Of a stretch of DNA of 64,000 bases, positions 11,791 to 24,629 are shown one piece after another. The notes beneath the pieces were generated by a model. It was not told the DNA's origin, did not search any database, and worked only from the letters and a program-made list of their open reading frames with translations. Origin of the DNA: Pterois miles (lineage: Eukaryota > Chordata > Actinopteri > Perciformes > Scorpaenidae). The number at the start of each line of letters is the position of its first letter. Position 1 is the first letter of the stretch. Location of the stretch: positions 1,832,501 to 1,896,500 of the forward strand of contig CAMQGK010000567.1 in NCBI GenBank assembly GCA_947000775.1, given 5' to 3'. The position numbers and the translations under genes are program-made.

Positions 11791-12487
11791 TAAGTCATAA
11801 GCAAGGAGAGAAAACAATTTAGATCGCACTTATAAAATGGATCACCAGAGTTTTTTTTGCCCTCTCAGGGCTTCCGTATATTTCATTCCTGCTCTATTTT
11901 TTTGCAACTCTTAATGAAATTTCTCTAAAGTCGTTCATTGTCATGTGACCTGTATGGTATGTCAAGATCGGGGTTCCTATTCCTAGAAACGTTATGTATT
12001 TTGGGCCCAGGCCTTGTCCTCGTTAATCACAGTCAGCTGGTCAGTGTCTGGTCAGTACCAGAAAGCCCTACATGAGTCAGCCTGCTGCCGACCTGCGTTT
12101 TGTCGACCACCTGGAGAACAGAATGAAAAGCAGCACAGGTTCAATACCGGCTGCTGCAGATTGGATTAGCGGGTGTGCCTGGTGCGCTGTGCTAATCAAG
12201 TGTCTGGGAGGAGGTGCGCTAACAATGCTCAATTACTTTCACTTTTCAGATAACGAATGAGGTCGAGGAGATATCAGCGGTGGTCCTACGTATACGGACA
12301 TCACCGGCTGCTGCGTAAGCTCATCGTTTTGCATTTTAGTCATACGGTTTGTTGGACCAGAATCCGAGTTGGAGCCTGAAACTGAAAACATAAAATCTAA
12401 ACATAGATGATTATCTCTATGGAAGACCAAAGCATTCAATATGAATTTTTTTTTTTTTTTTTAAAGACATTAAATCACATTAATAAA

Positions 12488-12572
12488 TTGCGCCTTTCCC
12501 AATCTCAGCTGGAATCAGCTCCACCCCCCGTGACCCTGAATAGCATAAGCAGTTACAGAAAATGGATGGATT
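12488..12572 (+). repeat. 3' end of a SINE with an L2-type tail
   Basis: This short segment (CTCAGCTGGAATCAGCTCCA, then GTGACCCTGAATAGCATAAG and ATGGATGGA) corresponds to the last 85 bases of the copies at 34385, 55562 and 59365. Confidence 0.6.
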
Positions 12573-12844
12573 AATAAATTGCGTAAAATATATAAATTAC
12601 CGAACTAATTAAAAAATATTAAAATTACAATCAAATTAGCAAAATTATTTAAGTGAGTAGCAGCCAGGAGCATACAATCATTAACATGTATGACCCAAAT
12701 ATAAACACTAGGCTGTAGAGTAATACACAATTTGCTTAACTCAGTATTTAAGGACATCTGAAGGTGCAATATTGCTTTTAGTTCAAATGATGCTAAAATG
12801 GCCATTAACTAATTTTTTTTTTTTTTTATGTATAATTTTAAGTG

Positions 12845-12850
12845 TTTATT
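12845..12850 (-). terminator. Candidate kat7 polyadenylation signal
   Basis: AATAAA on the minus strand lies 413 bases past the kat7 stop codon. It would give a 3' UTR of about 430 bases. Other downstream signals cannot be excluded. Confidence 0.4.
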
Positions 12851-13262
12851 TCAAATGAAGCCTTCCCTGATCCCATGATGGCAACTTTGACTACATTTTG
12901 GTCAAATTTTGTAGAGCCAGATCTACACATACCCAGGTCACATCATTCATCAGTCCAGATTCATTCACATATGCCTCATTTTCTTGTATTTTTTTTAATG
13001 TCCAAACAAATACTCTGGACAAGCATCATATTGGTTAACTAATGTTATATTTGTGGGACTGAAGTCCAGTTTCCCAAGCCATGGCGGTGACTGCTGAACC
13101 CAGAGTACCGACGGACTCTGGCTGTAGCTGCTGAAAGCGTTTTGTACAAGACTGTGTATGTGAGGGTTTAGGCTCAGGGTCTGTGAGCATGCCAGTGCAC
13201 GGTGGAGGATCTGTCTGTGTACATGTGTGTTTTTGGTTTGTGGAGTGTGAAACGAAGCTCCT

Positions 13263-16200
13263 CTACGTCCCTTTAGGCGGTGTCCATTTTAAGGCTTTGG
13301 GGTCAATGGTCTTGCCATTACCACGTTTGGTCTCCTTGGCCTTCCAGTCATCGATGAGGTCCTGCAGAAAGAAAAAGCACCACTAAACTAAATAACTAAT
13401 AAACTACTGCAGGAATGAGTCCTAAAACCTGGGAAATGAGTTAGCACTTCCTGAAATATGGTCTGTGGTTAACGCACGCCAAAGATTTACAGTATATGTT
13501 TTGTTTTATGATATAAAATACATCAGTAAATATCCCACTAATGAATTTTGAAGCCTTTATGTGTCTTAAAAAAGGCGGTTGCTAACAAGCGGCTACTCTA
13601 ACTTTTTACTTCTTTTTACTTCCGTTCACTCTTCAAAAATCATAGAAGTGGAGTTCATTTGTGAAGATTATCTAGCTGAACAATATGTTTAAGTGTCATA
13701 AACATTTGTTTGCCACAGAGCTTATTTTCTGCACTAATACAAAATCCAGTGGAACAATCCCATTGGCTCTTTGTTGCAGGAACCAGGGAGATGATAACTT
13801 CCTGGTTAGCCTACTAAAATAATTCATCCCTGGAGAACTCCTTATGTAATAAAGCTGAAATGTGCATAATGAGATTTCTAAATGACATCCTCACCTGTCT
13901 CTTTAAAACCAGGTGCTTTCCTTTCCAGTATTTGAGCATCTGGAGGGATTGCAGTGTGCTGACGATATCCACTGGGTTCACTGCCGTCTCCTGACTGATC
14001 TCTGTGAACACAAGAGGAGGTCAGAGTGATTGGGATCAGGACTTTCTAAGACGACTAATGTTGCATTTCCACTTCATGGTACACCACGGCTCTACTAAAC
14101 TAGTTGGGAAGCCTTCTTTTTTGGTTTTTCATTAGCAAAACTTGTGGGTAGTACCTGGTACTGTTTTTGGTACAAACTCGGTTGAGGTTCCAAACAAGCT
14201 GACCCGATACAGGTCATGCAAGCCAGAGTAGGCTTGCATGACCACGCCCCCTTTTGGGGGGAAACCAATCCCGTGTCCCTCTAGGACGGTAACAGAGTAA
14301 ACAGAAGAAACATGTCTCCAAACTTCTACTTCAAACAAACCGTTAACAGTAATAACGCTCTGCTGAAGAGTTGCTGTGTAGTTGGTTGCACCAACAATAA
14401 ATCCAAAAATGCTGATCTCCGATTTGTCTCCCATCATGTCCTAAAAAATATCTAATACAGGGACTTTATGGCTCCAAGCTGTAGACCAGACCAGCATGAT
14501 GTCATCTCCGAGGCCGCGCACCTTTTGGGGGAAAGAAACTCGCTGTCGTTGGAGAGAAAATGATGAAAAGCTGCTGTGCAGCAGGTTAACTGAGGCTTTC
14601 ACGCTGAGATCTGAGGCTCATACGATACCTGAATATTCACTAAAGTTTAGTGTGCTAAATGGCAGTTTCTAGCATGGCTAGCTAACGTTAGCTTGAGTAA
14701 TACAGTCATACATAAATGTGATAGCAGCATCAGACTGTCGTCTCCAGTTAAATCTCAGCCTAACAAGATTCAATCAGATATGCAGCCACAGGTTCAGGCA
14801 AAGTCGCAAAATAATTACTAGACGTGTATTAAACAAAAATTTGTTTGGGATCTGTGGGATCTTTGGTATGTGCCGGTTTGATGCTAAAAGTTGGACTTAA
14901 AACACTGCAGACCACTGATGATCAGAGAGAACCGTTATGGACATCCTACACAAACCCGCCATTTTTAAATAGTCAAATAGTGTAAAATCAGGCTCTATTT
15001 AAAAGGCAATGGTATATTTACACTGTTTTATTGTATGTGTATCATTAACGTGATCTTGATATTTCATTTTTGGATTAACACGGTTATTTTTAATTACGAT
15101 ATATCGCAACACCTTTTCCAGAAGTTACATATTCACATTAACATCAAACAATAATTAAAAAAATCAGAAATCACATGATTTTTGTTTTGCTAAACAGCTT
15201 TTTGCTATTATTTTTTTAGACTTGTGCCGTTTCTGTGTCTGACCACCACATTCAGAGCTCGTTATGAAATGTGCAAATACGGCCGTAGAGCTAGAACTAA
15301 TCAAAAGGCTCCTGGACTGATCAAAACAAGCCACTTTGCACAATGTTTGCTAATGTCTTCAGGCGAGGCAGAGCGGTCGCGTCATGGCAGTACAGAGAGA
15401 CCACATTCTGAGTGTAGACCTGAACGACGGAGAAGAGTTATTTGTGTTGCTCTGCGTGAGTTGAAAAGATCTTCCTAAATTCAAATAACATGCAGAAGTG
15501 ATGGAAAAAAGGAGGACAAAAAGAGGCGTGGATGGGAGGGAACAGAGTGTTATTACTGAACTATTATGTTTTGTCACTCTGTTGTGGAAGTTGCCTGACA
15601 CCGGAGACAATCTATTATTTAATGCTTTCACTACCTCTTTATTCAGTGTGACAAAAAGATTATTGAATTGCGGTGAATCACTTACCTGTGAACAGTAACT
15701 CATCTAAAACTAAGAGCAATATTGTGTCTTAGTCAACTGAGTTGGACAGCCCTTGTCTGACAGAACTGAAGCCATTATGTCAATCTAACGCTTTCCTCAA
15801 AGCCACCAGACTCCACTGACAAAAACAGTAATTTTAGGAAATTAAGGTAACGCAGTTAAAATATTCAAAATATAGCGTACACTTTTTTTTAGGTGGGCCT
15901 TTCCTTTAGTTGTCTAAAATATGTTTTACTGCTGCCCCCGTCTACAGCAGTACATTGCTTTGCTCTCTTGCTGGTACTGATCGTCATCTACTGTGTCATT
16001 TACCACAGAGTAAAAATACTAGGTAAAACAATAAACCCAATGTACAGAGTTGTGAAAAAGTATTTTCCCCTTCCTGTTTTCTTATATATTTGCGTATTTG
16101 TCACACTTAAATGTTTCAGATCATCAAACAAAGTGTAATATTAAACAAAGATAACCTGAGGAAATACAAAATGCAGTTTTTAAATGATTTTATTTATTAA

Positions 16201-17129
16201 AGGGAAAAAAGCTATCCAAACCTACCTGGCCCCATGTGAAAAAGTAATTGCCTGCCTTATTAAATCATGAATTAACTGAGATTAACCACATTATTTTAGA
16301 AAGCTGAGTTCAATTTTACTTGCCACACCCGGCCTGATTACGGCCACATCAAGAAATCACTTAAATAGAACCAATGTGACAAAGTGAAGGAGGCTAAAAG
16401 ATCTCAAAAAGCAGCACATCATGCCGCGATCTAAAAGAAATTCAAGAACAGATGAGAAACAAAGTCACTGACATCTATCAGTCTGGAAAGGGCAGCACTG
16501 GACATCCACCCCTTTATTACCGTTTGTATACTGGTTTTGTTAGGAAGTTAAACAGGTCATAATTTCTTCTCTATCATCTATTAAACATCTCCTTCAAACA
16601 GCTGGATTTACTCAAGTTTCTCTACAAAAACTACATTTCAGATTACATTTGAACGAATCATAAAGTTATAATTTACATTCACCAAATACTCATCTTTAAT
16701 GAACAGCATGAACGCATAATGGAAATAAATGGAACCTCCCGTGTTGAAATCTGCAGGACAAGAGCTAGTTAACGTTAGCTGTTAGCTCCATGCAGAACTG
16801 CGCTGCTTACCGGCTGCTAACAGCTAACGTTATCTAGCTCTCCTCCTGCCGACTTCAACCCGGATTTGTTATCCACAATGTAGCATTATCAGGAAAAAAC
16901 AGGCTGCGTTCCCTGGGTGCCTCGATAGTGAGTTTATTGCGTTCTAAATTTACGTTCTATTCAGGAAGCTGTTAGTGTTGAGCCCTGACAGTAACTACGG
17001 TAGCTTAGAAAAGCTAATTTTTTCAGATTCATTTCCTGACATCTTTACTGAAGTGGCCACAGTATTCTCTGGTGCATTCAGGCGAACATGCCGCATGAAT
17101 GCATGCATGCACATATTAAGACCCCCCCG

Positions 17130-17193
<64 letters not shown>

Positions 17194-20100
17194 ATAGTTT
17201 CAATAACTGTCTTTTTGAAGATCTCAGATTTTCTCCCTAATGTTTATTCTATAGCTTTTTCATCTCATGAATTACTTGGCCGACGATGATTCTGAGGCCT
17301 GGATGCACCACTGCCCTCATCTTCCTCTCTCCCCAGTCCTTCCTAACTCTTGCCACCATTTTATTTGAGTGTGCACCAGCTCTGACCTTTGATGGAGATC
17401 TCCTTGCCCTGAAAGTTGTTCAGGTAGCGCAGCAGCACCTCCTTCCAGTAACTCCGATAGCTGATGAGGCCCAGGTCAGACAGGGGGCGCTCCGGTGAAC
17501 CCACCTTCTCCTCCACCTTGGACAACAGGTAACCTTAAAGGGCAGAGCAAATGGAGCTTTTATTGTTGGCTACACTCCTCCTTAAGCATTTCCTTTTCCC
17601 ACAGAGAAAATGTAATGAGGATGCAAAAGAAATATAGTAAAAATTAATGATTTTAATACCCTAAAAACAAGAGTGTGCAAGAGTTTCCTCAGAGGGGCTA
17701 GAGCTTCAGACAGCCTTCTAAATCTGGTACTACTCTGCTGTGCACAATCCCTTGGCTGGTGTTAAGTTAAGACAATAACACAAACATACAAGCACACACA
17801 AAGAGGAATATCTGCACTCACTGAAGTCTATGAGCATCTTGCCGTAGCCCTGCCTCATGTACTGTGGCATGGTGAGGATGCAGGACACGTTGTAGTTCAG
17901 GAAAGAGTTCTTCTCCTGCAGAGGGACAATAAACACAATGGTCTGACTAAAATGTGGTTTTCCGGGTTGATATCAGTGCTAATATTTTGGAAATTGAGTT
18001 TACTCATATTTAGTTTATTCTTTTTGGACAAGCAATCCATCTGAAAGCAAGAGGACTCTGTTTAATTTCTACCAGGTTACCTTGGAAAAGTATCCGACTA
18101 GATGGCACCCTGTGTTGTCAGCTTCGGTCATGACGTAGAACAGGAAAGGTTCGACGTCGTAGTACAGAGTCTTGTGGTCCAGGAAGAGCTTCGCCAGCAG
18201 ACACAAGTTCTGACAGTAAATCTGTGAGGAACAGCATCATAGGCTTAATTAATTAATCAAAGATTACAGAAAACATAGCTGGCTAACCTCACACACACTG
18301 CTCTCCATCTCAGTAGGTATGGGGGTATTATGTTCACGCACAAAAATTGATTAAAAGAGAGATGCAGGTTGTACTTCAAGCTACACTACAGAAAGACAAC
18401 CAGGAGTGCCATTTCTCTCATGCACAGCCAATCAAACAAAATGTACTTGAAGGTAGCATCTCCTCTCCTCAATGCTCATGCTATTGATAAACGTGTCTAT
18501 TGGAGCCTGCCAGTGATTTAAGAGGACTTGTTGGATTCACCAGTGATCCAGACCGTGATCGTACAACTTATATACCAATAGTCTACCTTTCACTACAGAG
18601 GTAAAAGCACAAGAATTTAGACAAGGAGAATAACACCTTAAAAGGATAGTTGAAGTGGGGTTGAATGAGGTGCTTATCTATAGTCAGTGTATTACCTACA
18701 GTAGATGGCGGTCAGCACGCCCCCAGTTTGGAGAGACAGCACAGGGGCAAAGCCATGTACTTCACTTTGGTGAATGTGAACTAACCCTTTAAGGACACTT
18801 TCACAAGCCAACATTTAGTCCTACATGATCGAACTTGTGTGGTTTGTTTGGGTACTTGTGAACGCAGTAATTGTACTCTGGTGAGGACTAAAATAACCGG
18901 AAACCGCTTGTGAGAGGTGGTCTAGGACTGTGTTCAAGCGAACCAAAACGCAGGCTGCCTGTGCGGCCACTTGCTAAGATGGACATATGTAAATGACAGG
19001 TTAACATGAAAAGAGATTCAATTTTTAAAATGTGTGTTAAATGTACTGTGAAACCGAACCAGACTAAATAGAAAACCAAAAGCATCAAGTTCACTCTGAT
19101 TCGTAAAAGCATTCCCAAAATCCCAAGTCCCAAAATAACCCAAGCAAACTAACTGATCAAGGCAGCAGTAGATCAGCATCGTCAGTGAGGCACAATCTCT
19201 GTTTTTGTCAATGGAGTCTGGTGGCTTTGAAGAGAGTATACGTCGATGGATATAACAGCTTCAGATCCCTGTCGGAAAGGGCTGTCAGACGGAAATGTGA
19301 AGATATTATAAATATAATATACACTTGAACTGATATTGACTTACTGAAGTGTGTAAAATGTCTGTTTCTCCAAACTAGGGGCGTGCCGACCTTAATCTTC
19401 TGTATGTAATACACTTCAGACAGACTTTCTTTCCGTCTATGGGAAGATCAGGAGGAGTTGTGCAGCGCCTTTTACCTTGTTCTTCTTTCCATCCACCTCA
19501 AAGACAGAGATATTCCCCTTCCTGTAGATCTCATCACCTGGAGGGTGCTTCCACACACATTTGGCCTTCATGCAACAGAGACAAGAGAAAGCAGCTCAGG
19601 CTGCAAAATTCTGCATAGGTTTGGAGAATTATTTAGCTTCCTGCACAACAAGCTATCTATGACATGGTTGGTACCAATGGACTCCTTTGATTTTCTAGTT
19701 TCATATTATACTAGTATCGTCACTATTATCTTTTAAACTGAGCCTGCTACAATATAAAAATCACAAGGTGCGCTAATGCCTTAAAGAATTCAGTGCCGTT
19801 GAAACGACTTTGACTTAACACGTTATTATCATTTTGCCCTGATAAAAAAAATGTTGTGATTGTTGGAAATTATTACATCTATCTTTTTTTCAGTAATTTT
19901 TGACTTTTAGACTGAAGAAATATCTGTCCATCCTGTAAACCTACAGACCATCTGACTGAACGAGCACCATTGCTATAGACGATTTGTTTAGTGTTCGGCT
20001 GTGAAAAAAATTCCAACGTCAAAACATTAATTTTCTGCATTTTCACGTTTCCCCCCCGATCACGCACATGCCACACACTTTGATATTACACGTAATGGTT

Positions 20101-23100
20101 TGTCTAAGACAGCGGTTCTCAATCAACTTTCTTTAATTGATATTACTCGTCAATTCATGCTTCCCTTTGTGTGCAGCAAGCGGGAGAGCAAACTGTTTTT
20201 TGACCACAGTGAAAATGTTGTTTTTGAAAGGCTAAACATCAACGAATGTGGATTGAAGCAGAAAATTCTTGTCGCAAAAATTTTTTGACATCTGAGCTAA
20301 AACCATTAAGTTTAGCAGAACATCCAGTCTGGTAAAAGGTCTTCTTTTCACTGCTCTCCCTCCAGTATAGAAATAGTGTGAACTGCATCAGAAGGGCAAA
20401 CTTATACAGTCTATCTTAATAGAGTCTGTATTGTCTAGGAATACAATTATGAATTGCCTTAGGTACTGAGATAGTGAAGTTATAGGTGGAACTAAGGCCC
20501 AGGCTCATTTTATGACACAGTCCATTTTCACTTTGATGCTTCAACGTCACTGACTGGAAGCTTCAATCTTTTTGGTTATAAATCAGAGACATTTCAGCTA
20601 TAAAGAACAACTTTGCAGTATTTAGTGGTGGATTTAGTGGGTTTTTTTCCCAAATGAGAGAACAAGAAAACTGATCATGAAATTACCCACTTTTTCTAAC
20701 AATACATCATCTCCACAGTGGATAGACCACTGAAACTTCAAAGAACGGCCTAACACGTTATATATACTGCATGGTTGATGCAGATGTGAACTGTTTTTTG
20801 TTATAAAACCTTAAATCACAAGTATGCTTGATGATGAACAGTGTATCAGCAGACTCAATGCAAATATTGAAGCTACACAAGACATGGAAACTGTACAGGA
20901 GAAATAAATGTGAGTCTAAACAAGGCAGAAGTGAGCATGGCTCACATATCCCAGCTCACGCTGCGAAATTTAAGTCGGAAAAAAAATCACATTTTTTTGG
21001 CAACATTTCAAAGATTTTGGGCACCCAAAATTCAAACAGCAGACGACAAACAGCAGCGACAGCAGACGGAAGGTGAAGTGAATCTGCATGTTTAATAATA
21101 GTACTCGATTTTGATGCATTGCCTAAAACATTGCAGTCCTCTATAATAGAGCAGCAATAACCCTCGTGGAAACATGAGAAAATGGCTCAATCTGGTAGAA
21201 TATTCACAAAAGCTACACTTTTGAAGCCAGGGCTCTAGATTGAAAGCCTGATATAATAGAATGTATGATTTCATGCAGTAATGCTACAAAAATATGGTTT
21301 TAATGGGTTTCAATGGGGACATTTTGGTCCTTCAGGGTCTGAGTGTCTGTATTTTGGCTACATGGTTATTTTATAGACTTATTAGAAGGTTGAACTTCCA
21401 ATATTTCTAATAACATAAACCCTTGCCAAACACAGCACATATGATGGAAAAATTAAAAATTAAGAAGCCAACAATGTCCCTAGTGATGCATAAGGGTTAA
21501 GGACCTGCAGTTGCCCCACAGAAAAGCTGTCTCACCATGTGCCTGCGCAGAATGGTCTGGCTCTTCATATACTTGAGGCAGAACTCGCACATGTAGAGCC
21601 TCCCCAGGCGGGCGTATTCCTCCGGATATGGAGAATGGTACCACGTGTCCAGCTCGTAGCGGCCAAACACGATGGTCTTTATCATGTTGCTGCCCTCCGA
21701 CACCTGGCCGGCCAGACGGAGTTTCTCCTACATGGGCCAGGACGGAAAGGGAGATGGGGAAAGGAAGGGAAAAGGTATAAAGAGGACGAGAAGAGAAGGG
21801 CAGGCAAGCAGGCAGAGGGAAGAGAGGAGAAAGAAGAAAACGACCCAATTATTCAGGGAAGGGGATCAGGTGAACCAAAGATCATACACAAGAAAACCTC
21901 AGTGGAGGCAACCAGCCACAAAAAAAATTAAAACAAATACAAATAAAACAATAACAAGATGCAGGAACATAGATTAGAATGAGGAACAAATAGGAAAAGG
22001 CTTTATATGAAGGTTTGACACTAATATACATGTCATCTGCAGGGACTTTTAACATAGTTGTTCCGATACCAGTATCAGAAATGTGTCCAGTACTGCCCAA
22101 AATTATGTATCAGGTATTGCCGAGTATGCCAGTTTATGTACCGATCTGAAACCATCCTTTGCTAACCCATAAAAACGAAAAACTTGTTTAACCGCAATTC
22201 TTTTTTGCTGCTGCAAAACAGTCGCCTTCATTGTGCGTTTGCCTTGGATGTATCATGGCTGCCACTGGCAGCTACTGTTTTAGAGCAGTGAAGAAGAACT
22301 AATTGCAGGTAGTTTGTCAGGTGACAACAACAGTGCGGTGCTAGTGGAGAGTTTACCAGTAATGGTAGTCAGAGTGAGGAAAACGTCGGCCATTTGGTAA
22401 TACTTTACAGTGGAAAATCCAACAAGTAAAACGAGGATGTGCCTTATGCAAGGCTTCCGTTTCGAGGGGTGGCCCTTGTGTTGCCAATTTCAACACCAAC
22501 AATCTTATAAAACGTAAAGACGCATGATGCGAAAGAGCACGACGACTTCACCAAAGGGAAAAAAGAGGAACCACAGCAGCAAACGCTGAAAACCGCATTC
22601 CAAAGACAAGATCAATACCACAAAGATAGCCTAAAAGCAATGAAGATAGTTATAAATTTTATTACGCTGGTATCGGATCGGCACTCTGTGATACCAAGGT
22701 CATGTACTGGAAATGGTATCGGGAGGGAAAAAATTTCAGACATTTTCAGTGGAAAACACGAGAGAAGATTTAGTGATATTTTCTAAATCTCTGATACTGA
22801 ATTTAAGGACTTGAATTGGAGGCAAGTGAATTTTGAGACGAGCTGCATTATAATGCAATGATAACATTACTTTGACTAAGTGTCAAAAATGTTTACTGAT
22901 GGATCCACAGGATTTTCAGCTTGCAGTTAATCTAAATCTACTGTTTGTTTGTTGAAAATTCTAGGCAGTGTGAGGTATATGCCATATATAGTTAACCAGC
23001 TAAAACATACAAAACCATGTGATTGTATAAAGTAGGCCTGATGGAAAATAACAAAGCCTTCTCTGAATGGGTCACAACGTAACAGAGCAGAGGAAGGAAA

Positions 23101-24593
23101 CAAACACAGAAGAACAGGAAGTGATTGTCCAAGCTACCAAAAATATCTCAGACTCCTCCTGTGGCTGCAGAGGAGGGTTTGCTGACTGAAACAGAGAAGA
23201 AGAGGTATAATCCAGAAAAAGGGGGGGGGGGGGGGGGGGGGCAAAAAACAAAGGGAAGGAGGAAAGAGTAAGGGAGGGAGGTGATGATGAGTTTTCTCTC
23301 TTACAAGGTCCTCCGAGGCACGTGCCTGCGCTTTCCTGAACAGCTCAAGGTCGTAGTCGCTGGTGATGTTCTCCAGCAGAGGCTCCCGGCTCGCTCCGTG
23401 GCTCTGACGGTGCTCCTGGAAGTGGAAGGGAATGTAGTATGGGGAAGGAGGTGGAGGTATACGACAGAATACTGCACACATTCATTTCTCACTCTCTTAC
23501 CATGTACTTGTCCTTCTGCTCCTTATTGAGGCCAGAATTCCTCTTCCTCCTCAGCTCCGTCACCTTCTCCTTGTAGCGCAGCTGCCGCTCAGTCGGGGCC
23601 TGAGACCACACAGAGACAAACACTTCAACAGGGAAGCATTTTCACCCTTTTACCCTTTGAGAAGTGCCTGATGAGAATATGTAAAGAAATAATGTCTTAC
23701 TACTAATGTTGATCTTTTATCACTGCTTAATGTAATGGAAAAATTACAGTATTTTTTGCACTATAAGGCGCACTTAAAATCACCCAACTGTAACTCAGAC
23801 ACTGATGATGAAGGATTTGATGGATTAGTGGAATGAACTGAAAAGTGAGTGTGTTGTTTTGTATTTCATGTGTTTCGACTGAAAAAGTTATTGAAGTTAT
23901 TGAGTTATTATTTGGGGGCGGCAGTAGCTCAGTCCGTAAGGACTTGGGTTAGGACGCGGAGGATGCTGGTTCAAGTCCCCCATGGACCAAGACCAACTGG
24001 TTGCTGGAGAGGTGCCAGTTTACCTCTTGGGCACTGCCACCACTTTTGACAGCACATCTCTTGGGCCACTTTTATATACTGTATTTTTTGCACTATAAGG
24101 CGTGCCAGATTATAAGGCGTACTATCAATGAACGTGTCTATTTTCATACATAAGGTACTCTCGTCTCATGATAGTAGAGTAACTCGCCCGGCGTTGCCTC
24201 CCTGTACTGGTGAATGTGTGTTCGCCTTCTGTCATCCCCTGCAGCTCGCAGTTTAACTTTGAACGACCTGTTGACGCCAATATCTAGTGGTTGGAGTTCT
24301 TTAGTTAATCCACCTGGAATGATGGCAAGTTCCGAGTTAGTTTTCTTCACAGTGTCTGTGAGTGCCGTAATGCCCCGATAAATCCATCCAGCGGTGTGGC
24401 TTCGTAGCTTACCAAAGCGTAATAAAACATTCTGATAGATTTTTGAGCGCCCTGTATCACATAAAATTGGTTCGAGGTCAGTAAGCACAACCAGAATTGA
24501 TACATAAGGCGCGCTGGATTATAAGGCGCACTGTCGATTTTTGAGAAAATTAAAGGATTTTAAGTGCGCCTTATAGTGCGAAAAATACGGTAG

Positions 24594-24629
<36 letters not shown>

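Larger units (their letters stand above)
4074..12830. other. Intergenic region between the convergent tac4 and kat7 3' ends
   Basis: I recognise no exon here on either strand. The stretch is filled with interspersed repeats, listed separately where they can be delimited. 6240-6660 resembles the end of a mobile element (AATAAA near 6540) but has no certain boundaries. 6660-8850 and 10240-11400 show nothing recognised beyond a 25-base A run at 10743-10767. Confidence 0.7.
23749..24592. mobile_element. Nested pogo/Tigger-like transposon remnants
   Basis: Three end motifs occur. ATTTTTTGCACTATAAGGCG appears at about 23756 and again at about 24086. Its inverse, CGCCTTATAGTGCGAAAAAT, closes the segment near 24588. 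Between the last two, a minus-strand frame (24144-24488) encodes IIPGGLTKELQPLDIGVNRS, the signature of the pogo-type DDE domain, without an intact catalytic domain. The first end belongs to a second broken copy, and a SINE lies between the two. All sits in kat7 intron 6. Confidence 0.7.

Noticed and set aside
15359..15703. Overlapping 114-codon minus-strand and shorter plus-strand frames in kat7 intron 13
   Set aside because: Both strands are open by chance over the same bases and neither resembles a known protein.
2883..17190. Regularly spaced repeats that might suggest a CRISPR-like array (9286-9880)
   Set aside because: The units are contiguous tandem repeats without unique spacers, in a vertebrate genome. 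This is a minisatellite.
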